Part shown: in pieces, positions 1 to 6,576 of the stretch
Layout: the number at the start of each line of letters is the position of its first letter
Numbering within the stretch: position 1 is the first letter of the stretch
Assembly: GCA_031282705.1 (NCBI GenBank)
Contig: JAITDF010000200.1
Coordinates: 1-8,094 of the forward strand
Direction of reading: 5' to 3'
DNA: 8,094 bases
DNA from: Opitutaceae bacterium
Lineage (GTDB): Bacteria > Verrucomicrobiota > Verrucomicrobiia > Opitutales > Opitutaceae
Notes under the pieces: model-generated
The model's database searches: none
Told to the model about the DNA's origin: nothing
The model's input: only the letters and a program-made list of their open reading frames with translations
Made by a program: the position numbers and the translations under genes

Positions 1-35
1 TTGGGGGCGTCCCGCCCCGACCCCGTCTAGTCCCT

Positions 36-68
36 GGCGGGGGCCCGTGCTGGGCGGGCCCCACCGCC
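36..68. repeat. GC-rich hairpin outside the left repeat
   Basis: GGCGG (36-40) plus GGGCCCG (41-47) pairs with CGGGCCC (55-61) plus CCGCC (64-68), leaving a 7-base loop and a 2-base bulge (62-63), for 12 base pairs in all. It overlaps the outer edge of the 38-bp repeat at 63-100. A GC hairpin occupies the matching outer position beside the right-hand copy, so it looks like part of the same repeat unit. It could also be the end of transcription of a gene lying left of the window, but no T-tract is obvious. Confidence 0.6.
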
Positions 69-100
69 CTGCCAAAATACCTCTCCTGCGTAACATCAGT
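63..100 (-). repeat. Left copy of 38-bp repeat (inverted relative to right copy)
   Basis: Read on the minus strand this is ACTGATGTTACGCAG (86-100), 8 variable bases (78-85), TTTTGG (72-77), one base, then AGGGCGGT (63-70). The copy at 7973-8010 has the same blocks with the same spacing in the opposite orientation, giving 29 positions identical by design plus variable spacers. The partial similarity continues inward: the reverse strand just beyond reads CCGTATTATTCA, against CCGCATAATACA beside the right copy. No gene is encoded here. It may be a dispersed intergenic repeat or the end of a mobile cassette. Confidence 0.8.
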
Positions 101-274
101 GAATAATACGGAGAACGAAGGAAGCCGCGGAGTTTCGGGAGACACAAAACCCTTCCGGCAAATATATATTAAAAAATCCAGCCGCCCCCGGAACACCATG
201 CATTCCCGCATCCCCGCATTCTCCGCGCAACCTCACGGCGCACCCTCCGCTCCAGCACTTCTCCAATTTCCCCA
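101..274 (+). promoter_or_regulatory. Leader region upstream of the operon, weak promoter candidate
   Basis: This is the only sizeable non-coding stretch before the first gene, so the operon promoter is expected here. An AT-rich island in otherwise GC-rich DNA at 161-176 contains TATATT (165-170), which resembles a -10 element, but no good -35 hexamer lies 16-18 bases upstream. TTCCGG (153-158) and CCGGAA (188-193) form an inverted repeat around the AT-rich island and could be an operator. Three tandem 8-base units follow at 200-223. No riboswitch, tRNA or recognisable factor site was seen. Confidence 0.3.
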
Positions 275-278
275 ATGA
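198..278 (+). CDS. Possible 26-codon leader ORF overlapping the start of the large gene
   Basis: An ATG at 198 opens a 26-codon frame that ends with TGA at 276-278. The stop overlaps the ATG of the large gene in the arrangement ATGA (275-278), which is typical of translational coupling. GGAA at 190-193 is a weak Shine-Dalgarno candidate only 4 bases from the ATG. The predicted peptide is rich in Pro, Ala, Ser and His, with no run of one amino acid that would suggest classical attenuation. The large gene has no Shine-Dalgarno of its own, which makes coupling attractive, but an ORF this short can arise by chance. Confidence 0.15.
   Translation: MHSRIPAFSAQPHGAPSAPALLQFPQ
200..223. repeat. Three tandem 8-bp units in the leader
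   Basis: GCATTCCC, GCATCCCC and GCATTCTC follow each other without a gap, 52 bases before the first gene. The units differ at one or two positions. They may be slippage product or a short binding array; nothing in the sequence decides this. Confidence 0.45.
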
Positions 279-3200
279 CACCGGACGATCTCTTCAGCGC
301 ACTTGAACGCGGGCACTTCGAGACCGCCCGCCGCATCGGCGCCGCCCTGCTTGCCGCGCCCGCCACGAGCACGCCGGCGGTCGTGCTCGGGCTGCATGAC
401 GCCCTCGCCGCGCTGACCGAATACCAGGCCGCCAATGCGCTCCTCGCCGCCCGCAAGGACTTGCTCGCCGGTTCCGCCTTCGCCGTCGCCCTGCGTCTGG
501 CGGAGGACGCCCACCGGCTCTGCTCAGAAACGCACTACCGCACCTCCGGGGAAGCCGGCCAAGGCCTGACCCTCGATGAATACTTGGCCAAATACAAGGC
601 CCTCGCCGGCTCCCGTTTCGCCGATGCCATCGGCATGGCGGCGGGTCTCCCGGAGCGGCTCGAAGAAATCCGGGCCTCGCATATACGATGCGGGTGCCCT
701 CTGCCCCCCGATCCCGCCATCGGCACAGCCCCGCCTGTTTGCCATCCCCCCTCCCTCGCTGTCCACTCCTCTCCCGCCGCCACCGGCATCCTTCGCGGCA
801 TCATACACACGGAGAACGGGGCGCCCGCCGCCGGCATCGCGGTCACGCTCGGGCTGGCGCCGGAGATAACCCACGTCGATCCACGCACCTTTATCCTGGA
901 AAAACCGCGCTACACCCCGCAAATCGGCGAACTCGCGACGCTCGTCACAAAAACCGGTTCCGACGGCGCCTTCACTTTCAGGGACGTGCCCGCCGGCACG
1001 CACGATTTTCTGTCCGTTGCGCTCGACCCAGCGCGGCATGCGATCGCCGTCCGCTTCATCGCCCGCGACATCACCATCGCCGCCGGCAGGGAGACGGTGG
1101 TCGGCCCGCTCTCGATTCGCGAATGGCGGAGCGCCCCCGCCCGCGCCCGCGCCAGTCCGCACCCGGACACGCTCGGCTCCGGCGGCTGCCTTTGGAAAAA
1201 ACTTTCCGACACGCGACTTGACAACCCCTTCCATTACGATTTCCGCCGTCAACTCCTCCGGCTTCCGCTCCCGGCGGGCTTCGACCCGGCCCGCCAGTCC
1301 TTGCGCGTCGAAATCGAGCCCGGCCGCGCCGAGCCCCATCAAATCATCGTCGCCGGCGCCGGTGACGCCGCCGGCGAGGTGGCGCTTTTCGTCGCGCTCC
1401 CGGCCCGGGCGGAACGCAGCATCGCGATGTTCGCCGCGCCAGTTTCACCGGAAAAATCGCCGGGCGGGTCCCGCCGTGCCGCCGGCGCCGGCCATGCGGA
1501 CATTTTCCCGGCACCGCCAAAACTTATCGAGGAGTCCCCCGCAATCTGGCAACTCGACACCGGCGCCGCGCAATTCCGCATCGCCGGCCCCGGCGCCGCG
1601 CTCATGGATGCCCCCATCCTCAGTGCAAGAGGCGCCGACAAATGCTGGCGTGGAAGCGGCCGCCTCCGGCTGCCGCCGGGCATCGCCGTCACGAGCCGCG
1701 CCACCCGCGTGGCATGCTCCGGCCCGCTGCTCATCGAGGTGCGTGTCGAACTGCGCCTCGGCAACGGCGGCCGCCTGTCCTACGCCCTCACCGCCCATGC
1801 GGGCGAGCCGTTCCTTGCGGTGCATGAAACAACAGCCGCCATTGACGGCGCATCCTTTGACTTTTCGATTCCCGAGTTTTCCGGCGGGCGCGGCTTCCTG
1901 CACTGGACGCCCGAGCAGCCGCACGGCTCGCGGCACTGGCTGGACCTTGAGCGCAAGGATGCGCTTGTCGCCCGCCTGCCCGAGCAAGTCCCGTGGTGGA
2001 TTCCCCCGCAGGGTTTCGGTTTCGCGGTCACCGCCGGCGATGTTTCCGGACAGGATTATATAGGTGTCATCAGCCTGCGCCGCGGCGAATGGATTGACCG
2101 GGAGTTTCACCGCCTGTCGCAAGGCCCGGTTGACATGGACGGCTCCGAAAACCGCGAGCTCGACTGGCCCTATCCTGAAATGGTGGGCTCCTCCATCTCA
2201 ATGATCACCGCGCACACCGACGCCGGCGGTGATGTGTATTTTCGCTTCGGATGCTTCGACGGCGAGCGCCGCTGGGGATTGTATGTTTCCACCCTCAAGG
2301 CCAACGAGGGCCTTTTCAAGGAAATGGGCGCGCTCCAGCACGCCTACTCGTCGCCCCGCCTCCAGGAATTCAAGGACTGGCATTTCGACGAGCCTGACAC
2401 CCGCGCCCGCCCGCATGTCGTCGCCGCGCGCGACCAGTTGGTTTCCCTCCGCGCCAAGCGCGCCGGCGGGCGTTTCGGCAGGCTTTGGGAAAAAATACGC
2501 GCCGGCCGCGTCCCCGGCCCCGCCGCCGGCCTCGCCTTCGCCCTCGAATGCGATCCGGTCGTCGCCTGGAAATGGCGCCTCAACCTCGTGCGCATCGCGG
2601 AAATAAACTCCCGCATGATTCTCTTCGGGCGGGACTATTCCGATTTATATTCGCCGGTCATGGGGCGCCCCGTCACGCAATGGGCCGAGGAATACGATCT
2701 CATCGCCCCCAGCGGCGTGTTCAGCGAGGAGGAGGAACGCACCATCCGCGCCTTCTTCATACTCATGGGGCATATGTTCATGGAGCTGGATTTCATGAAC
2801 TGGCGCTTCAACGCCCGCAATGCCAACTTCGAGGCGGACCGCGCGGACATCGTCGGCGCCATCGGCCTTGTGTTCGACGGGCATCCCGACGCCGGCAAGT
2901 TTCTGGACCATGTCATTGCGCTGACAAAAAAATCGCTCCTCGTATATTGCACGCCGGGCAGCGGCAAATGGTATGAAAACCCCGCGTGCTATTATTTGCA
3001 GGCCGCGAAATGCCGGATGAACCTCGTCTTTCATCTCGTCCGCCGCAACCGCATCACCCTGGACGAAATTCCACGGCTGAAGGATTTCCTGCGCTGGGGC
3101 ATTATTCTCCTCACCCCGCCCTCCCCGGTCTCCTACGCGATCATGCGCGACGGCGGCGCCGCCGCCGTGTATGACGCGGCGGAAAAGATCAGGCGCATCC

Positions 3201-4615
3201 CGCCCATCGGCGACCACTCCTCCGTCGGACGCTGGCTGCCCGAGTTTTACGCCACCATGGGCAAACTGTTTCTCGCAAGCGACCCGGAGTTCGGCCGCGA
3301 GCTTGTTCACGCCTACTGTGCCGCCAACGCCGACGGCTTCCGCCTCGTCGATCATTACAAGACACCCATCCGGCAGGAGGGCGAGCAGGTGTTCCACGAC
3401 ACCTCGGACGGCTCCTCCCACGGCAATCTGCCGCTCTTTTTTACCGTGATGGAGGAGGCGGACATCCCCGCGGCCCCGCCGGCGCTCCCGCTGGCCAGCC
3501 GCCGCCTTGAGGGTTTTGGCGCTGTTTTCCGCCATTCCGTCAACACGCCGCATGAAAACTACGTCCTCCTGAAACAGGGGCCCGGCGGCTATCGTTTTCA
3601 CCGGACGGAGGGCAGCATGGTGTTTTTCGCAAACGGGCGCCCGCTTGTATATGACGGCGGCGAGGCCGGGGAAACATGGCGCCATAGCACGCTTTCATTC
3701 CACGACGTCCACATGCCGCTCGCCGCCGGGCATCTGGAACGGATATTCTGCACGCCGGAGTTTCATTTTTCCCAAGGCGTGCATCCCGGCGCAATCGCCC
3801 CGGGGGAACCTGTTTTCCTGAGCGACAGTTGCGGGCACGAGCTTGTTCCTGAATGTTATAAACGCTTCCGCCGGCAGCCCCCGGGTGTCGTCCGCTCGCT
3901 CGCATGGCTCGACGGGCGGACGCTGGTCATCCACGACACCATCAATATTGACGCGGCAATCCCCTCGCACTGGCACCTGCAAGTGGTGGGCTCGGCTCCG
4001 TCGGGTGATGCCGCCAATGGCTACCTGTTCCCGGGACGCTTCGGCATCGATCTCCAAGTCCTGTTTCCCGGACAAACTTTCGCCGCCGCCTCCGTCGAGA
4101 CACTGCCCATCCATGAATACAAGGGCGCGCCGGGCGAATGGTTTGCCATGCAGCATCTGTGCCTCGCCGCGCCCGGCGCCCGCAACTATCTCGCGGTGCT
4201 GCATCCCGCCGCCGATGGCACGGTGGCCGCTGAGAACATGATATATGGCAGCCAAATCGCGGGCGTCCGCATCCGCTCCGGAAAACAGGATGACCGCATA
4301 TGGTTCGGACGGGCGCCCGGGACCATTCACTATAACGATGACGGCAACGATGCGTGCGAATTTTCCGGCGCCTCCGGCGCCCTCCTCCTGCGGGAGACGC
4401 ATGCCTCGCTCTCCCTCGTCGGCGCGGGCAGGCTGAGGCATGGCGGCATCACGCTCGCCAGCGACGGCCCCGGCGTGCTTCTCCGCGTCAATCGCAACGA
4501 TTCCAGCGCGCGCCTCACCGCCTCGGGCGACGGCGTCATCCACATAACCGCCGGCGCCACGCGCTCCATCCCCGTGCAAGGCGCCTGCGAGTTTGATCTC
4601 GCCCCATGGCCATAG
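275..4615 (+). CDS. Large multidomain heparinase-II/III-like protein (putative polysaccharide lyase)
   Basis: Encodes 1446 residues, far longer than usual heparinase-II/III-type lyases (about 600-800). Apparent order: helical Ala/Leu-rich N-terminus (1-135); Pro-rich linker with several Cys (138-170); a carboxypeptidase-regulatory-like beta domain (170-280) with the typical GSDGAFTF and DVPAGTH motifs; a beta-rich region (310-670); a mainly helical region (680-1060) like the alpha/alpha toroid of these lyases, including NWRFNARNANF near 842-852; and a C-terminal beta-sandwich (1080-1440) with GPGGYRFH (1102-1109) and GRPLVYDGG (1121-1129). The last two match the heparinase-II/III pattern around an active-site or metal His (here H1109), although the usual following Asp appears as E1112. 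No signal peptide or membrane helix is visible, implying a cytoplasmic protein. ATG 275 is the only standard start after the in-frame stop at 170; it lacks a Shine-Dalgarno site. Lyase activity and substrate are inferred; a non-catalytic or differently specific relative is possible. Assignment rests on motif recall, not a search. Confidence 0.7.
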   Translation: MTPDDLFSALERGHFETARRIGAALLAAPATSTPAVVLGLHDALAALTEYQAANALLAARKDLLAGSAFAVALRLAEDAHRLCSETHYRTSGEAGQGLTLDEYLAKYKALAGSRFADAIGMAAGLPERLEEIRASHIRCGCPLPPDPAIGTAPPVCHPPSLAVHSSPAATGILRGIIHTENGAPAAGIAVTLGLAPEITHVDPRTFILEKPRYTPQIGELATLVTKTGSDGAFTFRDVPAGTHDFLSVALDPARHAIAVRFIARDITIAAGRETVVGPLSIREWRSAPARARASPHPDTLGSGGCLWKKLSDTRLDNPFHYDFRRQLLRLPLPAGFDPARQSLRVEIEPGRAEPHQIIVAGAGDAAGEVALFVALPARAERSIAMFAAPVSPEKSPGGSRRAAGAGHADIFPAPPKLIEESPAIWQLDTGAAQFRIAGPGAALMDAPILSARGADKCWRGSGRLRLPPGIAVTSRATRVACSGPLLIEVRVELRLGNGGRLSYALTAHAGEPFLAVHETTAAIDGASFDFSIPEFSGGRGFLHWTPEQPHGSRHWLDLERKDALVARLPEQVPWWIPPQGFGFAVTAGDVSGQDYIGVISLRRGEWIDREFHRLSQGPVDMDGSENRELDWPYPEMVGSSISMITAHTDAGGDVYFRFGCFDGERRWGLYVSTLKANEGLFKEMGALQHAYSSPRLQEFKDWHFDEPDTRARPHVVAARDQLVSLRAKRAGGRFGRLWEKIRAGRVPGPAAGLAFALECDPVVAWKWRLNLVRIAEINSRMILFGRDYSDLYSPVMGRPVTQWAEEYDLIAPSGVFSEEEERTIRAFFILMGHMFMELDFMNWRFNARNANFEADRADIVGAIGLVFDGHPDAGKFLDHVIALTKKSLLVYCTPGSGKWYENPACYYLQAAKCRMNLVFHLVRRNRITLDEIPRLKDFLRWGIILLTPPSPVSYAIMRDGGAAAVYDAAEKIRRIPPIGDHSSVGRWLPEFYATMGKLFLASDPEFGRELVHAYCAANADGFRLVDHYKTPIRQEGEQVFHDTSDGSSHGNLPLFFTVMEEADIPAAPPALPLASRRLEGFGAVFRHSVNTPHENYVLLKQGPGGYRFHRTEGSMVFFANGRPLVYDGGEAGETWRHSTLSFHDVHMPLAAGHLERIFCTPEFHFSQGVHPGAIAPGEPVFLSDSCGHELVPECYKRFRRQPPGVVRSLAWLDGRTLVIHDTINIDAAIPSHWHLQVVGSAPSGDAANGYLFPGRFGIDLQVLFPGQTFAAASVETLPIHEYKGAPGEWFAMQHLCLAAPGARNYLAVLHPAADGTVAAENMIYGSQIAGVRIRSGKQDDRIWFGRAPGTIHYNDDGNDACEFSGASGALLLRETHASLSLVGAGRLRHGGITLASDGPGVLLRVNRNDSSARLTASGDGVIHITAGATRSIPVQGACEFDLAPWP

Positions 4616-4658
4616 TCCGCCTTGGATTCCGGCAAATGTCTCCGTTTATTTCCCATCC

Positions 4659-5870
4659 ATGATTATGAAAACCTGGTATAATCACGCCCGCTACGGCATG
4701 TTCATCCACTGGGGGCCTTACTCCGCCGCCGCGCGCGGCGAATGGGTGGCCAACCGTGAATTGTATTCCAAGGAGGAATATACGGAGGAATGCGTGCGCC
4801 CCTTCACCGCCGCCCGCTTCGATCCGCGCGAATGGGCGCGTGTCGCCAGGGCCGCCGGCATGGGTTATGTCGTGCTGACCAGCCGGCACCATGACGGCTT
4901 TTGCCTGTGGGACACCGCCACCACCGACTTCAAGTCCACCCTCCTCGGCCCCGGACGCGATGTCGTCCGAGAATATGTTGACGCGATTCGCGAGGCCGGC
5001 CTGAAGGTCGGGCTTTATTATTCGGTGGCCGACTGGTTTCATCCCGATTATCCCGGCGCTCATGCCCGCGACTGGCCCCAATGCTGGCCCGACGAGGAGA
5101 AACGCCGCCGTTTCGTGCAATTCTACCACACCCAGCTTGAGGAGCTCATGACGCGCTACGGCAGGATTGATCTTCTCTGGTATGACGGCTGCATCCCCTC
5201 GCCGACCGACGGAGAAATAATCAACACCCGCGTCAGGCAGCTGCAACCGCACATGCTCATCAACAACCGCAACGGCGAGCCATACGACGTGCATTGCAGC
5301 GAACAAATAATAAAACCCGGCCCGGCCGGGAAACTCTGGGAAGCCGGCATGACCCTTAATGACAATTGGGGTTATCACGCCGGCGACCGGCAGTGGAAAA
5401 ACGCGCGCGCGGTCGTCCGCATGTTGACGGAAACCGCCTCCATCGCGGGGAATCTGCTCCTGAACGTCGGCCCCATGGCCGACGGCGCCATCCCGCGGGA
5501 ATCGGTGGACATCCTCCTTGAGGCGGGCGCATGGCTGCGCCGCAATCCCGGCTGGCTGGCCGACTCCGGGCGCTCGCCGTTTGGCTGGACCAACTGGGGA
5601 CGCATCACCGTGAAGGACGACCGCGTGTATCTGCACGTGTTTAACAGCACGGGCAGCCGGCTCCGCGTCGCCGACATCGGCAACCGCGTCCTCCGCGTCT
5701 CGTATCTCGACGGCGGCGGCGCGCTGCCGTTCACGCAGAAGGGCGACCTGGTGATTATTGACGGAATACAATCCCCGCCCAAGGATCCTATCGCGACAAC
5801 CATCATGATGGAAGTCGATGGCCGGCCGCGCACCACGCGGCCGCAAACCTCTTTCTGGATTCCAGAATAA
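4659..5870 (+). CDS. GH29 alpha-L-fucosidase
   Basis: A retaining exo-glycosidase expected to release alpha-linked L-fucose from oligosaccharides. From ATG 4659 it has 403 residues, close to a GH29 catalytic domain plus a short beta domain. Family landmarks in order: RYGMFIHWG (11-19), SRHHDGFCLWDT (75-86), LLWYDG (172-177) with D176 as the predicted nucleophile, LINNR (200-204), WEAGMTLNDNWGY (227-239) and GNLLLNVGPMADG (264-276). E228 is a conserved Glu near the active site; the acid/base residue varies between GH29 subfamilies and I cannot assign it. Residues from about 300 on look like the C-terminal beta-sandwich. The frame is open upstream to a TTG at 4593 inside the previous gene, but homology begins just after MIMKTW, so ATG 4659 (or 4665) is preferred. 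No Shine-Dalgarno or signal peptide is visible, so it is probably cytoplasmic. It lies 43 bases after the large gene and is probably cotranscribed with it. Confidence 0.93.
   Translation: MIMKTWYNHARYGMFIHWGPYSAAARGEWVANRELYSKEEYTEECVRPFTAARFDPREWARVARAAGMGYVVLTSRHHDGFCLWDTATTDFKSTLLGPGRDVVREYVDAIREAGLKVGLYYSVADWFHPDYPGAHARDWPQCWPDEEKRRRFVQFYHTQLEELMTRYGRIDLLWYDGCIPSPTDGEIINTRVRQLQPHMLINNRNGEPYDVHCSEQIIKPGPAGKLWEAGMTLNDNWGYHAGDRQWKNARAVVRMLTETASIAGNLLLNVGPMADGAIPRESVDILLEAGAWLRRNPGWLADSGRSPFGWTNWGRITVKDDRVYLHVFNSTGSRLRVADIGNRVLRVSYLDGGGALPFTQKGDLVIIDGIQSPPKDPIATTIMMEVDGRPRTTRPQTSFWIPE
5823..5867 (+). other. Two consecutive hairpins at the 3' end of the fucosidase gene
   Basis: CGGCCGCG (5823-5830) pairs perfectly with CGCGGCCG (5836-5843) around a 5-base loop. 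Ten bases later TTCTGG (5853-5858) pairs with CCAGAA (5862-5867) around a 3-base loop, immediately before the stop codon TAA. Both lie in the last codons of the fucosidase. They could cause partial termination or protect the 3' end of a processed upstream mRNA, but no T-tract follows, and GC-rich coding sequence often gives such pairings by chance. Confidence 0.35.
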
Positions 5871-5910
5871 CCGGGCAACCGGGCATATTATCACCAAACC
5901 AAATACAAAC

Positions 5911-5916
5911 GGAAAG
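5911..5916 (+). promoter_or_regulatory. Ribosome binding site candidate for the SGNH gene
   Basis: GGAAAG lies 10 bases before ATG 5927 in an A/C-rich 56-base gap. It is the best Shine-Dalgarno-like site in the operon; the other three genes have none convincing. It supports the start chosen for the SGNH gene. Confidence 0.45.
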
Positions 5917-5926
5917 ACACACCCAC

Positions 5927-6553
5927 ATGAAACTCCCCGACGAAGGCACCCTGCTTTTTTATGGAGACAGCATCACGGACAGCGGACGTGATTATAAAAC
6001 ACCGGACGCCCTCGGCGCCGGTTATGTCAGCTTTATCCGCGCCCTGCTTGGGTTCCGGCGCCCCTCGGTCAACCGGCGGGTGCTGAACATGGGCATCAAT
6101 GGCAACCGCATCTACGACCTCGAAAGGCGGCTTGAGACCGATGTCCTCGCGCACAAGCCGGCGGTTGTCACAATCCTCATAGGAATCAACGACACATGGC
6201 GCCGTTTCGACAGTAACATCACGTCGTCCGCCGAGGATTTCCACGACTCCTATCGCCGCATCCTTGGGCAAATCGTCGCGCGGGTGGCGCCGCGCCCGCA
6301 ACTGGTGCTGATGGAGCCGTTTGTCCTGCCCCATCCCGGGGATCGCCGCGGCTGGCGCTTCGATCTTGATCCCAGGATAACCGTCGTCCGTGACCTCGCG
6401 GTGGAGTTTCAGGCCGACCTCATCCCGCTTGACGGAATGTTCTCCGCCGCCGCCACCCGCGCTCCCGCCTCCTACTGGCTCGGCGACGGCGTGCATCCGA
6501 CCCCGGCGGGCCACGCCCTGATCGCCGACGCCTGGCTGGCCAACGCAAGCTGA
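5927..6553 (+). CDS. SGNH/GDSL-family hydrolase (putative carbohydrate acyl esterase)
   Basis: A 208-residue serine hydrolase of the flavodoxin-like SGNH fold, a usual length for the family. All four conserved blocks are visible: GDSITD with catalytic S15 (block I), NMGINGN with G56 (block II), GINDTW with N88 (block III) and DGVHP with D187 and H190 (block V). The stretch MEPFVLP (129-135) and the ending HPTPAGHALIADAWL (190-204) are typical of small lysophospholipase-L1-like esterases found in carbohydrate-utilisation clusters. No signal peptide is present, so it is probably cytoplasmic. Next to a fucosidase and a lyase-like protein, removal of acetyl groups from an imported oligosaccharide is the likeliest job; the substrate is inferred from context only, and lipid or thioester substrates cannot be excluded. 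It starts 56 bases after the fucosidase and ends 23 bases before the next gene, consistent with one operon. Confidence 0.9.
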   Translation: MKLPDEGTLLFYGDSITDSGRDYKTPDALGAGYVSFIRALLGFRRPSVNRRVLNMGINGNRIYDLERRLETDVLAHKPAVVTILIGINDTWRRFDSNITSSAEDFHDSYRRILGQIVARVAPRPQLVLMEPFVLPHPGDRRGWRFDLDPRITVVRDLAVEFQADLIPLDGMFSAAATRAPASYWLGDGVHPTPAGHALIADAWLANAS

Positions 6554-6576
6554 ATCGGGATAAACAACGATGGAAA

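Noticed and set aside
4593..4658. Extension of the fucosidase to a TTG start at 4593
   Set aside because: It adds 22 residues before the family's usual N-terminus, overlaps the preceding gene and has no Shine-Dalgarno site. ATG 4659 or 4665 fits the homologous start.
4536..5897. Long minus-strand open frame of about 450 codons across the fucosidase gene, and similar long minus-strand frames at 2645-3685, 3695-4579 and 1445-2122
   Set aside because: They lie antisense to genes with clear family motifs, and their products are Gly/Ala/Arg/Val-rich with no recognisable domain. Long antisense frames are expected in GC-rich coding DNA.
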